Shown piece after piece: positions 1 through 9,464 of a DNA stretch of 64,000 nt. Origin of the DNA: Leptospira broomii serovar Hurstbridge str. 5399 (GTDB lineage: Bacteria; Spirochaetota; Leptospiria; Leptospirales; Leptospiraceae). Location of the stretch: NCBI RefSeq assembly GCF_000243715.2, contig NZ_AHMO02000008.1, forward strand, positions 731,001 to 795,000, written 5' to 3'. The notes below the pieces were generated by a model. The model had not been told where the DNA came from. It saw only the letters and a list, made by a program, of their open reading frames with translations, and ran no database searches. The first letter of the stretch is position 1. Every line of letters starts with the position of its first letter. The position numbers and the translations under genes were made by a program.

Positions 1-1
1 T

Positions 2-670
2 ATGCTCCTTTTCCCGGGTTTGACTCATCTGGATCTAACGGGACCTCACGAAGTATTTTCTAGAATGCCAAATACGAAAATCTCACTCGTTGCGGAAGAA
101 GCGATTCCAATTTTGGCCGAACGGGGGCTCGCTATCTTACCGGATCTTTCCATTCAAGATTCGCCGAAATTCGACCTAGTTTTCGTTCCGGGTGGAACCG
201 GGGTAAATGCCGTCATGGAGAACGAAAAAATCCTTTTCTGGCTCAAGGACCAAGCGAAGACAGCAAAGTTCGTAACCTCGGTTTGCACGGGTTCTCTTGC
301 ACTCGCTTCTGCCGGATTGCTGGAGGGATATTCCGCTACTACTCATTGGTTATCGCTGGATATCTTACGACTCTTTCCCGGTGTCAATGTTAAGGAAGAC
401 AGAATCGTACGGGATGGAAATCGAATTACGGGCGGCGGAGTGACTGCCGGAATCGACTTTGCCCTTAGCATCGCCGCCGATTTGAACGGGACTAAAGTCG
501 CGCAAGAAATTCAACTCATGCTTGAGTATGATCCCCGTCCTCCCTTTAATGCAGGTCATCCAAGATCCGCGCCCAAAGAAATTCTGAATTCGATCGAATC
601 AAGTCGGAGGGAAGCTCAAATCAAGCGAAAGGAAATCGCAGTCCGTGCAATTGACCGGCTCAAATCCTAA
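2..670 (+). CDS. DJ-1/PfpI family protein, isonitrile hydratase-like (5' end cut by window)
   Basis: This is a glutamine-amidotransferase-fold protein of the DJ-1/PfpI superfamily. The nucleophile elbow TSVCTGSLALASAGLLEG puts the catalytic Cys at residue 95 of the visible part. GPHEVF near the N-terminus carries the conserved acidic residue, and GGGVTAGIDFAL and LEYDPRPPFNAG follow. As I recall them, these blocks match isonitrile hydratase (InhA) of Pseudomonas closely, an enzyme that hydrates isonitriles to N-substituted formamides; the substrate here is inferred. The family normally has a few residues (a first beta strand) before LLFPG, so the Met at base 2 is probably internal and the real start lies upstream of the window. 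The next gene is convergent, 8 bases away. Confidence 0.85.
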   Translation: MLLFPGLTHLDLTGPHEVFSRMPNTKISLVAEEAIPILAERGLAILPDLSIQDSPKFDLVFVPGGTGVNAVMENEKILFWLKDQAKTAKFVTSVCTGSLALASAGLLEGYSATTHWLSLDILRLFPGVNVKEDRIVRDGNRITGGGVTAGIDFALSIAADLNGTKVAQEIQLMLEYDPRPPFNAGHPRSAPKEILNSIESSRREAQIKRKEIAVRAIDRLKS

Positions 671-678
671 AAAGCCGC

Positions 679-1428
679 CTAGCTTTCCGAGTTTTTGTCC
701 CCGCACGACCCTTTCAATAAATCTACGAGCTCTCCTAAATGTCTAAGGTCGCCTTTCTCGTTCTTATGAAAGGAAGTCCAACCTAACTCTCGGGTTGGAG
801 TGATGTCCAGCTCCACTTTGTCCCCGCAATAAAATAATTTCTCCGGAGGAAGACCGACCGTCTCGGAAGCCGCTTGAAAAATTCGATGGGACGGTTTTTC
901 AAAACCGAATTCCGCGGAAACAAAGATAGGATTGAAATAGGAAAGGATCCCTACGCTTTCCAATAAGTCGCGCAAACGGTGATCCCAATTCGAAATAATT
1001 CCAAGTCCATAGCCGGATTCTTTTACGAACGAGAGCAAATTCGGAAATCCTGGATCGATTTCCCAAACGGAAGGATCGTCGAATTTTTGGAATATGGAAA
1101 GAAAGATAGGATCCGGATCCAAATCCGAACCGATCTCTTTCAAGAAAATCCCCAGCAAGTCTCTCCACCAACCTTCGCTTCCTCCCGAATGAGCGTGAAA
1201 TTTATCACGGTGTTCGGGAAGAGGCTCCTTAGTTAATTCGGAATATGCCTTGCGAAACGCCCGCTCCAAAGAACCTGACGGACGATTTGCGTTGGTAAGC
1301 CCGAAATTTTTCAGCACGTCGAAATATATTTCTCCTGCCGGTTTTTTCATCGTCAGGAGAGTGTCTCCGACATCTAAGAAAAGAAATCGATCGGAATTTA
1401 AAGATGTTTGCATTCTATTAACATTCAA
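679..1428 (-). CDS. HAD-superfamily hydrolase, HDHD3/dehalogenase-like
   Basis: A 249-residue haloacid-dehalogenase-fold protein. Motif I is FLFLDVGDTLL with the nucleophile at Asp19, motif II is GIISNWD, motif III is the Lys in FEKPSHRIF, and motif IV is CGDKVELDITPTRELG. A cap domain of about 90 residues lies between motifs I and II. The position two after the nucleophile is Gly instead of the usual Asp general acid, as in dehalogenase-like and HDHD3-type members, so ordinary phosphatase activity is not assured. The start may be Met1 or Met6. It stands alone between a convergent neighbour and a separate serine hydrolase gene. The substrate cannot be told from sequence. Confidence 0.8.
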   Translation of the reverse strand: MNVNRMQTSLNSDRFLFLDVGDTLLTMKKPAGEIYFDVLKNFGLTNANRPSGSLERAFRKAYSELTKEPLPEHRDKFHAHSGGSEGWWRDLLGIFLKEIGSDLDPDPIFLSIFQKFDDPSVWEIDPGFPNLLSFVKESGYGLGIISNWDHRLRDLLESVGILSYFNPIFVSAEFGFEKPSHRIFQAASETVGLPPEKLFYCGDKVELDITPTRELGWTSFHKNEKGDLRHLGELVDLLKGSCGDKNSES

Positions 1429-1543
1429 GATTAGGAAAATTTAGATCCAGGGATCTACGATAACTTTTTTTTCCGCATCGTATTCCATTTTGTAAAAACA
1501 ATCTTCCAATCATTAGACTGTTCGATAAACGTAAACTTCGCGA

Positions 1544-2776
1544 TTATGGGTGAGAGGGTTGATGCCCCGGCTGAATGGCCAATTTGGTTTCATCCGCCCC
1601 GTCTTTTAGTTTTGGATCCAAAGATGATTTACGGGCCAGTTTCAATTCCCTCAGAACCGCTTCCTCTTTTTCTCGAGTCACTTGTTTATCCCGGGATTGT
1701 ATGGAAGCTTTAACCGATTCCAATACGGATGTAAGAAGTACATCGGAAGGCTTATCCCAAATCGCGGACGTGATTACGATGACGATTTTCCTGTGAGGGA
1801 TCACATAGATAAATTGTCCGCCCTTTCCGGTGGCCATAAACGTCGACTTACCTTCGAATTCATGAAGCCACCAATGCAACCCGTAGCGATGTTCCACTCC
1901 CGGCTCCAGAGTCCAGGCGATCCATTCGGGACGTAGGATCTGTTTCCCGTACCATTTGCCGCCTTCTAAATACAGTTGTCCCAGTTTAGCCATGTCGATC
2001 GCTCTCAATCTTAGGCCGAATCCTCCTGTTTGACGTCCCGAGGAAGAAGTATACCATTCCTCTCCCCGAATCCCCAACCAGGAGAACGCTGTATTCTTTG
2101 CATATTCATATAGACTCTTACCGGTCTTTGCTTCCAAATAACCTGCGGCAAGTTGCGAATCTCCGTTGGAATATTCGAATTTAGATCCCGGCGGCGAAGA
2201 TACCGGTGGTTCCCAAGCGACTGCTAACGGATCGGCATCCGTTCGAATCTCTTCTTTCCTAGGAAATGAATCCCAACCCATTCCGGAACTCATTCGAAGC
2301 GCATCCTTTAACCTGATGGATTCCTTTCCAGCCAACTCGGATGGAAGAATTCCGGGAAGGTTTTCTTCCGCTCTCGCCAAACTCTCATCTAGATTCACTC
2401 CGCAGGAGTTGCTGTAGCAGATACCGAGCAGAAAAGAGAGCATGGACTTGGTTACCGAATACATATTATGATTATGATTTCGAGATATTCCGCCTGCATA
2501 TCTTTCCCATATAAGATTTCTGTCTTTGAGAATTAGCAAGGAACGAACTTCGGTTTTTTCCTTTCTCAACTTTTGAGAAAGTTCGACTAATGGCTTGGAA
2601 TCCATTCCCGCTTCCTCGGGAAAATGCACCGGAAAACCTTCGGCGGGAGTTCTATCTAGCGTTCCTGGGTGTTCCCAATTAACTCCGTCAGGAAGCTTTA
2701 CCCAACCCAAAGCAAGGGCGCTACAATTCGAAAAAGCAATTAGAGAGAATATCGTTATGAAAATCTTAAAACGCAA
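1544..2776 (-). CDS. Serine beta-lactamase-family hydrolase, probable lipoprotein
   Basis: A 410-residue member of the class C beta-lactamase / penicillin-binding-protein-like family. The SxxK motif is Ser107-Val-Thr-Lys110 (MYSVTKSM) and the YxN motif is Tyr202-Ser-Asn204. A Gly-rich stretch, TGKGGQ, sits where the family's third motif is expected. The N-terminus is a hydrophobic signal ending in AFSNC, so Cys18 is a likely lipidation site. Such proteins are usually esterases or D-amino-acid peptidases acting outside the inner membrane; the substrate is unknown. The start is TTG, with AAGGATGGG upstream as a plausible ribosome site. The C-terminal 50 residues after the catalytic domain are charged and low in complexity. 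Confidence 0.85.
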   Translation of the reverse strand: MRFKIFITIFSLIAFSNCSALALGWVKLPDGVNWEHPGTLDRTPAEGFPVHFPEEAGMDSKPLVELSQKLRKEKTEVRSLLILKDRNLIWERYAGGISRNHNHNMYSVTKSMLSFLLGICYSNSCGVNLDESLARAEENLPGILPSELAGKESIRLKDALRMSSGMGWDSFPRKEEIRTDADPLAVAWEPPVSSPPGSKFEYSNGDSQLAAGYLEAKTGKSLYEYAKNTAFSWLGIRGEEWYTSSSGRQTGGFGLRLRAIDMAKLGQLYLEGGKWYGKQILRPEWIAWTLEPGVEHRYGLHWWLHEFEGKSTFMATGKGGQFIYVIPHRKIVIVITSAIWDKPSDVLLTSVLESVKASIQSRDKQVTREKEEAVLRELKLARKSSLDPKLKDGADETKLAIQPGHQPSHP

Positions 2777-3140
2777 AATCGAATCCCATCCTTACTTTTT
2801 TACGAAATGTACCTTTCTGAGAACCTAACGAAAGACCTTTCAACTTGCAATCTAATTGGACGAATCGACTGGAAATATTTTTCCAAAATTTTCTCGGGAA
2901 AAACGGAGAAAATCGAAGTCTTCGATTGTTTTACTAAATGTCTCATTCCGTTCTCTAACGAGAGGCAGGCGAGAAGTTGCGAGCGATCAAAACTCCTCCT
3001 GCTAAAAGTAGTCTCTCAATCTTTTAGACCATTGATATGTTCCGTTAATATATTTCTTTTTAGAGGAGTAAGATCGATCTTTTCGCCACATCAAAAGAAT
3101 CTTTCCTTGCATGAAGCGAAATAGATTAAAGTCTGGAGTC
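2777..3140. other. Intergenic region without a supported gene
   Basis: These 364 bases separate two divergent genes. An open frame of 105 codons on the plus strand (2807-3124) has no recognisable domain, no convincing ribosome site, and overlaps the next start, so I do not call it. The region presumably holds both divergent promoters; I could not assign boxes with confidence. Confidence 0.5.
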
Positions 3141-3644
3141 ATGTCTTCCCTAGTCTCACTTAAGGGTAAGAGAGTTTTTCTGCTCGCAACCTTCCTTTTC
3201 TCGCTCTCCCACTGCTTTTTCGCCGTTGATTGGAGCAGAGGTGCCGGACCGAAAGGAAAAGAAAGGGCTGTTCTACAAAATGTTCCCGATGTGGACGAGG
3301 CAAATCTTTCGCACGAAGAACTTAAGAAAGCGGGAAAGAAGCCGACCTTTAAAAGCGAAGAAGAAAGGCGATTATTCGAAGTGATGTCGGCCGAGGGCGG
3401 AGATTCGAAGACCGCAAAAAATTGCACGGTTCTGTATAATAGCTGTAAAGATAAGTGCTGGAAGGAATTTCCGATTCCTAGTGTCGAAACCGTTTTTACT
3501 GCGATCTCCGTAGATAGAAAAAGATGGAACTGTGTAGGGACATGCCAGAACGTTTGCAACCACTTTGATCCGTCCTCGTCGGGCGGTTCCATGCCGAACT
3601 CCGGAAAGGGAAATTACGCAAATCCAAATGCACCTAGATATTAA
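3141..3644 (+). CDS. Cys-rich exported protein, probable lipoprotein, unknown function
   Basis: A protein of about 167 residues that I do not recognise. The N-terminus has a Lys-rich start, a hydrophobic core and then FSLSHC, so it is probably exported and perhaps lipidated. The mature part is charged up to about residue 95. It is followed by two cysteine clusters, CTVLYNSCKDKC and CVGTCQNVC, which suggest disulfides or metal binding. The tail is rich in Gly, Ser and Asn. The ATG at 3141 is chosen because it starts right before the signal sequence; an in-frame ATG at 3111 would add ten residues. It is not obviously in an operon. Confidence 0.6.
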   Translation: MSSLVSLKGKRVFLLATFLFSLSHCFFAVDWSRGAGPKGKERAVLQNVPDVDEANLSHEELKKAGKKPTFKSEEERRLFEVMSAEGGDSKTAKNCTVLYNSCKDKCWKEFPIPSVETVFTAISVDRKRWNCVGTCQNVCNHFDPSSSGGSMPNSGKGNYANPNAPRY

Positions 3645-3745
3645 GCCGTCTCACCTTTAACCGTTTATAATATACCGCCTTTCTAGTTGAGAAAGACTGG
3701 ACAAACTTGGGCGAGAGCGTAATTTCCTTCCTTTCGGAGGAAAGA

Positions 3746-4075
3746 ATGGCATCCCAAGAAATTCTCGTTTTTACTACACTAGCTGACCGCGATTTGGCCG
3801 AAGAGTATATCGCCGAAATGCTCCAGCAAGGAATTATCGTTAGCGGTACGATTTTTCCGGAAGTCGCACTTCTTTATCAATGGGAAGGGAAACTAACGAT
3901 CGATTCGGAGAATAAACTTCTATTAAAGGCCAAGGCCGAGAATTATCCTGCGATCGAAGAATTCATTATGAAAAAACACCCTTATTTGGCTCCAGAAATC
4001 ATACGTATGGACGTAAGCTTCGGTTCCGATAAGTTTAAATCCTTTATAAAAGAAAAGATCGCCAAAGGCGGTTGA
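3746..4075 (+). CDS. cutA: Divalent-cation tolerance protein CutA
   Basis: A 109-residue protein of the CutA1 family, the usual size for these trimeric ferredoxin-fold proteins. Family features are EILVFTTLADRDLAEEYI at the N-terminus, the central VALLYQWEGKL strand pair, and KAKAENYPAIEEFIMKKHPY near the C-terminus. CutA was named for copper tolerance in E. coli, but its cellular role is unsettled. The ATG at 3746 is set by a GGAGG ribosome site at 3736-3740; an open frame extends 13 codons further upstream but would skip this site. The following gene is convergent. Confidence 0.93.
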   Translation: MASQEILVFTTLADRDLAEEYIAEMLQQGIIVSGTIFPEVALLYQWEGKLTIDSENKLLLKAKAENYPAIEEFIMKKHPYLAPEIIRMDVSFGSDKFKSFIKEKIAKGG

Positions 4076-4123
4076 TAGTCCGATAAAATCCAACTAGTAA
4101 GACGATTTCCCGAGTACTTATAA

Positions 4124-5584
4124 CTATTCGTATTTGATTAAAAAGGAATCGTCGGTGCCTCCGGAATATGGTTGGCCGAGTAAGGAGGCGCTTGTATAGC
4201 CGGTTCCATACACGTTTCCAGGGAAATCGACGGAAATACCAGTTGCATTCGTATTAGCACCGGCGCCTAAAAGTTTTGTCCATTTTTTATTTCCATTGGC
4301 GTCGTATTTTACTACGAACAAATCGTATGTTCCACCCGAAAACGGCTGTCCATCCAAAGATGCAGACGTAAAGCCGGTCGCGTACACATTGCCTAAAAAA
4401 TCCACCGTTATCGAATTTCCTTTTACATTCCCGCCGGGCGTTCCCAACATTCTGACCCAAAGCAAGTTCCCGTTCGGATCGTATTTGGTCACAAGAAGAT
4501 CGTAATAGGTCAGACCACCGCCTGAATACACTTGACCTCCGATACTCACGTTTGCATTCCCGGCAGTATAAATATTTCCGAATGCATCAACGGTGATACC
4601 GTAACCGTATGCCTCGGTTCCCGCCGAAACCGAACCCAGAAGTTGAGTCCAGAGTTGATTTCCGTTCGTATCAAACTTAACCAGAAAAAAGTTTTTATTG
4701 GGAGAAGATCCGATGAAAGTCTGTCCGAACAAATTCCCTTGGGTATAACCTGTCGCGTGAATATTCCCGAACGAGTTTGCGGCGAATCCGAATCCATAGA
4801 CGTTTGCAGGCCCGCCGAATACCCAGCTTGTTAGTTCATTTCCGTTCGAGTCATATTTCACAACGTAAGAATCGGCTGCTCCACCAGTGATAAGAGGATG
4901 CGAGTCGAACGTATTGTTGGTAAATCCGCCCGAATAGATATTTCCGAGGGCATCGGCTCCGATTCCGTAAGAGGTAGCGTAATATCCTACGATAGAAGTG
5001 ATGACTCGGGTCCAAAGTAAATTCCCGTTCAAATCGTATTTGGCGGTAAACATCCCCGTACCGGCCGGTGCCGCTTGTCCCCCGATCGAGCCGGTAGTTT
5101 TTCCTGTCAAATAAATGCCTCCGGCAGAATCCGTCGTAACTGCCAAAGCTTCAGTATCGGCAGCGGAAGCTCCGAGTAACCTTGTCCAAAGACGATTTCC
5201 CTGAGAATCGTATCTAGACAAAAATAAATTATTATTAGCGCCGCCGGTCGCACCCGTAAATGTTTGCCCGCCGAGATTTCCGTTCGTAATTCCGGCTATA
5301 TAAATGTTGCCTGTGGAATCAATCGCGATTCCGTACGACTGAGTCGATGCTCCTCCGATCCCGAGCAAACGCGCATAATCCAAAATTCCTAGGTTATCGT
5401 GAGGAGGTATACATCCGGATATAGTTCGTCCCGTCGTTGCTTTCAAAACGGTTCCCAATTCGAACATCGTAGTGGAATGGTCACAATCGTTATGCCTATG
5501 GATCGCGCAATCGAGACATAGGGGGATACTTGCAAAGATAAATAAAAATCGAATATCTAATCTAGCTCGCCATAAATACTTCAT
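4124..5584 (-). CDS. SBBP-repeat beta-propeller lipoprotein
   Basis: A 486-residue exported protein built of seven copies of an approximately 55-residue repeat of the SBBP type. Each unit carries GIxVDxxGNIYxxGxT, then GGQxxxGG, and ends in YDxNGNxLWxRxLG. Seven units would fit one beta-propeller. The N-terminus has a hydrophobic segment and then CLDCA, so Cys26 or nearby may be lipidated; further cysteines lie at HNDC and SGCIPP. Proteins of this kind are commonly placed on the surface of spirochaetes, but the ligand is unknown. It stands alone: the upstream region is about 200 bases of AT-rich sequence and the downstream neighbour is convergent. Confidence 0.87.
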   Translation of the reverse strand: MKYLWRARLDIRFLFIFASIPLCLDCAIHRHNDCDHSTTMFELGTVLKATTGRTISGCIPPHDNLGILDYARLLGIGGASTQSYGIAIDSTGNIYIAGITNGNLGGQTFTGATGGANNNLFLSRYDSQGNRLWTRLLGASAADTEALAVTTDSAGGIYLTGKTTGSIGGQAAPAGTGMFTAKYDLNGNLLWTRVITSIVGYYATSYGIGADALGNIYSGGFTNNTFDSHPLITGGAADSYVVKYDSNGNELTSWVFGGPANVYGFGFAANSFGNIHATGYTQGNLFGQTFIGSSPNKNFFLVKFDTNGNQLWTQLLGSVSAGTEAYGYGITVDAFGNIYTAGNANVSIGGQVYSGGGLTYYDLLVTKYDPNGNLLWVRMLGTPGGNVKGNSITVDFLGNVYATGFTSASLDGQPFSGGTYDLFVVKYDANGNKKWTKLLGAGANTNATGISVDFPGNVYGTGYTSASLLGQPYSGGTDDSFLIKYE

Positions 5585-5785
5585 GTTCGTCGAAAAAGTC
5601 CGTATTCGAATAAGATCGCTTTCGGGGGAAAAAGCGAATCATTTAGCAATTTCTATTATCTCAGAGCTGGAAATAAATTATATCAAAATAAAGAGGAGGC
5701 GAAAATTTAAGAACCTTCGTTTATTCGCACATATTATGCGGCAAAAGATTTACGAAACGATGTCCGTTCTATGAGCGATAATGAA

Positions 5786-6385
5786 TCATTGGAATACCGC
5801 AAGAATATAGTGAAAAAACTTAAATACAGAATCCGGCTTAGCGAAAATTGCGTAAGCAATTCCTGCCAAAGCTCCGTAAAGATGTGCGTCGTGATTCACT
5901 CCGTCCTGTCCTTTTTTCGAAGCATAATACGTATAGCCGAGATACGCTAATGCGAAAATCGGAGCCGGTATCGGGATCGGAATCAAAAACATATATATAC
6001 TGGACTGCGGATAAAATAAGACGGAGGCAAATACGATTCCCGAAGTTCCACCGGATGCGCCCAAAGTTCCGTAAGCCGGATTGTCCTTATTTTTGAGAAA
6101 AGATACTCCGCTCGCGGCTAAAATTGCGGTGAAATAAATTCCTACAAAACCTAAGCCGCCGATCGTATATTCCACGGCAGGTCCGAAGAAATACAGAGTG
6201 ATCATATTAAACATCAAGTGGAAAATATCAGAATGCAGGAAGGCGCTTGTAATCAGCGTATAGTATCGCCCTTCCCTTGAATCCCGAAACGGCCGCAATA
6301 AAAACTTCTCCAGAAGTTCCGGATTGCCCATTAACGCGTATAAACTGAAAGCCGCAGTGATTCCGATCGTAATTTCGGTCAGCAT
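5786..6385 (-). CDS. Rhomboid-family intramembrane serine protease
   Basis: A 199-residue polytopic membrane protein with the full rhomboid signature. HSDIFHLMFN (residues 51-60) gives the HxxxxHxxxN motif, Ser111 lies in GASGG, and His168 lies in NHDAHLYGALAG, forming the Ser-His dyad. About six hydrophobic segments are visible. It should cut transmembrane segments of client proteins in the inner membrane; the clients are unknown. It begins 16 bases after the end of uvrB on the same strand, so it is probably the last gene of a three-gene unit. A second rhomboid-like gene at 46681-47574 lacks these residues. Confidence 0.9.
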   Translation of the reverse strand: MLTEITIGITAAFSLYALMGNPELLEKFLLRPFRDSREGRYYTLITSAFLHSDIFHLMFNMITLYFFGPAVEYTIGGLGFVGIYFTAILAASGVSFLKNKDNPAYGTLGASGGTSGIVFASVLFYPQSSIYMFLIPIPIPAPIFALAYLGYTYYASKKGQDGVNHDAHLYGALAGIAYAIFAKPDSVFKFFHYILAVFQ

Positions 6386-6401
6386 TTTATATCGTCTCTC
6401 G

Positions 6402-8381
6402 TTACACTTTCAAAGAGAGCATTTTATCTCGGAGCATTGCGGCGCGCTCGAAGTCCAACTCTTTCGCGGCTTTAAGCATTTCCTCTCGAAGGCGTTCTTT
6501 TAGTTCCTCTTTGGAAGAAAAATTCTTTTCTTTAAATTGCTTCTCGATACTCTCTAACGCCGCCTCTTCTAAGGTATATTCTTTTTGCTCCCGATCGATC
6601 ATGTCGTTTATTTCCTTCGAAATCGTTTTCGGAGAAATTCTGTATTTCCTATTATGCTCTTCCTGAATCGTACGACGACGACGCGTTTCTCCGATGGCCT
6701 TTTCCATCGAATCCGTCGTTTTATCGGCGTATAAGACCGCCGTCCCGTTTATGTTACGAGCCGCCCGACCGATAGTTTGTATTAGAGATTTATAATTTCT
6801 TAAAAATCCTTCCTTGTCCGCGTCCAAAATAGCGACTAGCGTCACTTCCGGAAGATCCAAGCCTTCCCGAAGCAAATTGATTCCGACGAGAACGTCGTAT
6901 ACCCCTTTCCGCAGATCTCGAATGATCTCGACCCTCTCCAAAGTGTCCACTTCGGAGTGCAAATAAGAGACCTTAATTCCGAGTTCCTTATAATAGTCCG
7001 TTAGGTCTTCCGACATTTTTTTTGTAAGAGTCGTTACTAGTACCCTTTCATCGCGATCTACTCGTTTACGAATCTCGATCAAAAGATCTTCGACCTGATT
7101 TTTCGTCGGGCGAACTTCCACAACCGGATCCAATAATCCTGTTGGTCGAATGATTTGTTCAACGATCGTCTTACTTTTTTGCATCTCGTAGTCCGCAGGA
7201 GTCGCGGATACGTACAAGGTTCTTGGAGTTAAACTTTCAAATTCGGGAAAATTTAACGGGCGATTATCCAGCGCGGAAGGTAATCTAAATCCGAAATCCA
7301 CCAGAGTTTGTTTCCTGGCTCGGTCTCCTGCATACATCCCACCCACCTGCGGAATGGTTACGTGCGATTCGTCGACAATAAGCAAAAAATCTCCGCGAAA
7401 ATAATCAATTAAGCACGCAGGTCGTTCTCCCTCTTTTCTTCCAGTTAAGTGACGGGAATAATTTTCGATTCCGTTGCAATACCCCATTTCCTGAAGCATT
7501 TCCATATCGTAGTTCGTACGGGACACGATGCGTTGCGCTTCCAAAAATTTGTTCTCCTTATTGAACTTCGCTTCCTGCTCCACCATTTCATTCTTTATGA
7601 CTTCGATTGCGTCTTTTATCATCGGAGAAGACATGATAAAGTGCTTTGCAGGATAAATGAAGCAACGATCGAGTTTGGCGATGACCTGCCCGGTGACCGT
7701 CTGAATTCTGGTAATTGCGTCGATCTCGTCCCCGAAGAATTCGATGCGAATCCCGTCCGTATGATATGCCGGGTACACCTCGATAGAATCTCCCCGTACT
7801 CTAAAGTTTCCTCTAGAAAAATCGATATCGTTCCGGATATACTGGATATGAAGTAATTGACGAATCACCTGGTCTCGATCGATCGTATCTCCCTTTTTTA
7901 ATGAAACTACGGATTTCATATATTCCTCGGGGGATCCCAATCCGTAAATGCAGGAAACCGAACTTACTATAATGACATCGTCCCTTTCCAAAAGCGAGGA
8001 TGTCGCCCGAAGTCTAAGCTTATCTATTTCCTCGTTCACCGACATGTCCTTTTCGATGAACACATCCGACGAAGGCACGTACGCCTCCGGTTGATAATAA
8101 TCGTAATAGGATACGAAATATTCTACGGCATTTTCAGGGAAGAAGTCCTTAAATTCTCTGAATAGCTGCGCCGCCAATGTTTTGTTATGCGAAAGTATCA
8201 GAGTAGGCAACCCCAATCTGGCAATTACTTCCGCCATAGTAAACGTCTTACCAGAACCGGTCACGCCCACGAGTGTGACTTTCTCCTCCCCCTGTTCGAA
8301 GGAAGTTGCAATTTTTTCGATAGCTTGAATTTGATCGCCTGCGGCTTTATAAGGGGATTGAAGTTTAAAAATTGCAGGCAT
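6402..8381 (-). CDS. uvrB: Excinuclease ABC subunit UvrB
   Basis: A 659-residue DNA repair helicase-like subunit of the UvrABC excinuclease, normal in length. It shows Walker A GVTGSGKT (about residues 39-46), the DNA-inserting beta-hairpin region [12 protein letters not shown], the helicase blocks YVSATP and [10 protein letters not shown], and the C-terminal UVR motif [14 protein letters not shown] that contacts UvrC. UvrB loads at damage delivered by UvrA and then recruits UvrC. It lies between an RsbW-like ATPase gene upstream (66-base gap) and a rhomboid gene downstream. I did not find a LexA box I could defend. Confidence 0.98.
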   Translation of the reverse strand: MPAIFKLQSPYKAAGDQIQAIEKIATSFEQGEEKVTLVGVTGSGKTFTMAEVIARLGLPTLILSHNKTLAAQLFREFKDFFPENAVEYFVSYYDYYQPEAYVPSSDVFIEKDMSVNEEIDKLRLRATSSLLERDDVIIVSSVSCIYGLGSPEEYMKSVVSLKKGDTIDRDQVIRQLLHIQYIRNDIDFSRGNFRVRGDSIEVYPAYHTDGIRIEFFGDEIDAITRIQTVTGQVIAKLDRCFIYPAKHFIMSSPMIKDAIEVIKNEMVEQEAKFNKENKFLEAQRIVSRTNYDMEMLQEMGYCNGIENYSRHLTGRKEGERPACLIDYFRGDFLLIVDESHVTIPQVGGMYAGDRARKQTLVDFGFRLPSALDNRPLNFPEFESLTPRTLYVSATPADYEMQKSKTIVEQIIRPTGLLDPVVEVRPTKNQVEDLLIEIRKRVDRDERVLVTTLTKKMSEDLTDYYKELGIKVSYLHSEVDTLERVEIIRDLRKGVYDVLVGINLLREGLDLPEVTLVAILDADKEGFLRNYKSLIQTIGRAARNINGTAVLYADKTTDSMEKAIGETRRRRTIQEEHNRKYRISPKTISKEINDMIDREQKEYTLEEAALESIEKQFKEKNFSSKEELKERLREEMLKAAKELDFERAAMLRDKMLSLKV

Positions 8382-8447
8382 ACTGTTTCCTCTTGGTTAG
8401 AATCCGCTGCGACAGAAATGTTTTCTATTTTGAAAGACTTTACGAAT

Positions 8448-9116
8448 CTAAGAAAGTTTTTTCTCGGCCATAAAGAGAGCTTGCTTGCGTTCCTCTAAAA
8501 TTTCTAGATCCATTTTATCAAATAGCTTTTGCATTACCATCATACCGCGCATCAGAGTCGCAGTGGAAGAGAATTTTCCTCTTTCGATATCTTCTTCGAT
8601 ATTCAAGTCTCTAAGGTTGTTGACCAGTCGAATTTTAAAAAGCCCGTTCCTCTCTATTCCATAAGAGACTTCTACCGTTCCTCCGTCTCCGTATTTCACG
8701 GCATTTTCGACGGCTTCGATCGATCCGATCGTGAGATCGACGATCAAATCTTCGTTAACTCCGTTTTCGCGCAGAAAAGTCTCGAGCCTGCTTCGAACAT
8801 ACTGCATAGGCTGGAACTCCGTTTTTCCGAGAAAGACGTAATCTTCTTTTTTAACGATTTTTTTGTGCAAAGCAGAATCGGGAGAAAGTGAATATTCTCT
8901 CGGATCGAATTTTCCTCTGATTGCGTCCTTGGAAGCGACCAAGGTATCAAGAATTTGGGGAATCCAGTCCGGGTGGATTTTAGGATCTTCTCGGAATCGT
9001 CGAATGACATCCATTCGGATCCAGGCGTGGAAATCCTGGGAATTTCCTACTAAACCGTTTGCTAGGAGATCCCGTATTCGGGCCTCGATCTCTCCTAGGG
9101 AAAAGGACATTCCCAT
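8448..9116 (-). CDS. RsbW-like ATP-binding protein (HATPase_c_2)
   Basis: A 222-residue protein. The C-terminal 110 residues are a GHKL ATPase of the anti-sigma-kinase type: SIEAVENAVKYGDGGTVEVS holds the N-box Glu and Asn, and RGMMVMQKLFDKMDL lies in the lid and last helix region. The first 90 residues are charged and helical, with a run like a small helical bundle (FHAWIRMDVIRRF) that I cannot name. RsbW-type proteins phosphorylate STAS-domain antagonists; a role in partner switching is inferred from the fold. It is first in a minus-strand group with uvrB and a rhomboid protease. Confidence 0.75.
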   Translation of the reverse strand: MGMSFSLGEIEARIRDLLANGLVGNSQDFHAWIRMDVIRRFREDPKIHPDWIPQILDTLVASKDAIRGKFDPREYSLSPDSALHKKIVKKEDYVFLGKTEFQPMQYVRSRLETFLRENGVNEDLIVDLTIGSIEAVENAVKYGDGGTVEVSYGIERNGLFKIRLVNNLRDLNIEEDIERGKFSSTATLMRGMMVMQKLFDKMDLEILEERKQALFMAEKKLS

Positions 9117-9464
9117 ATTTTTCCATAGGATCGTTTTTTAAAATGAATGTAAATCCGATTTTTAGAAAACAACCGCAAACTACTTCAGAGAAACCGGTCA
9201 TTGGTTTTTTCCCGAACCTTTTTTACACAAAATTTTCTCGGACAAAAACCCCTTGTTCCAAATTCGATCCATCCGTCTTCGGTTTTTTCCGGAAACGCCG
9301 CCTCTTAAATTCGTTCTTTTGCAGAATATTTTTCCTCGTCCAAATTTGTCTAAATCTAAGCGCTATTCTTCAAGGAACAGAAATACCCGACCGAGGAGCC
9401 AAGTATGTAGAATATATATTCTATTTTTATGATATTTTCACTTTTTTATTTCCCGATCAAGGAT
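9117..9464. other. Intergenic region, probably promoter plus decayed sequence
   Basis: No gene is supported here. One long frame crosses it (from 9059) but starts inside the opposite gene and shows no domain. The 3' part may be the eroded N-terminus of the DUF1566 pseudogene that follows. The AT-rich stretch near 9117-9180 probably holds the promoter of the minus-strand ATPase gene. Confidence 0.45.

Noticed and set aside
2807..3124. A 105-codon plus-strand frame before the Cys-rich protein gene
   Set aside because: No domain, no ribosome site, and it overlaps the start of a better supported gene.
3002..3592. A 196-codon minus-strand frame
   Set aside because: It lies opposite the Cys-rich exported protein, whose signal peptide and Cys pattern make the plus frame the real one.
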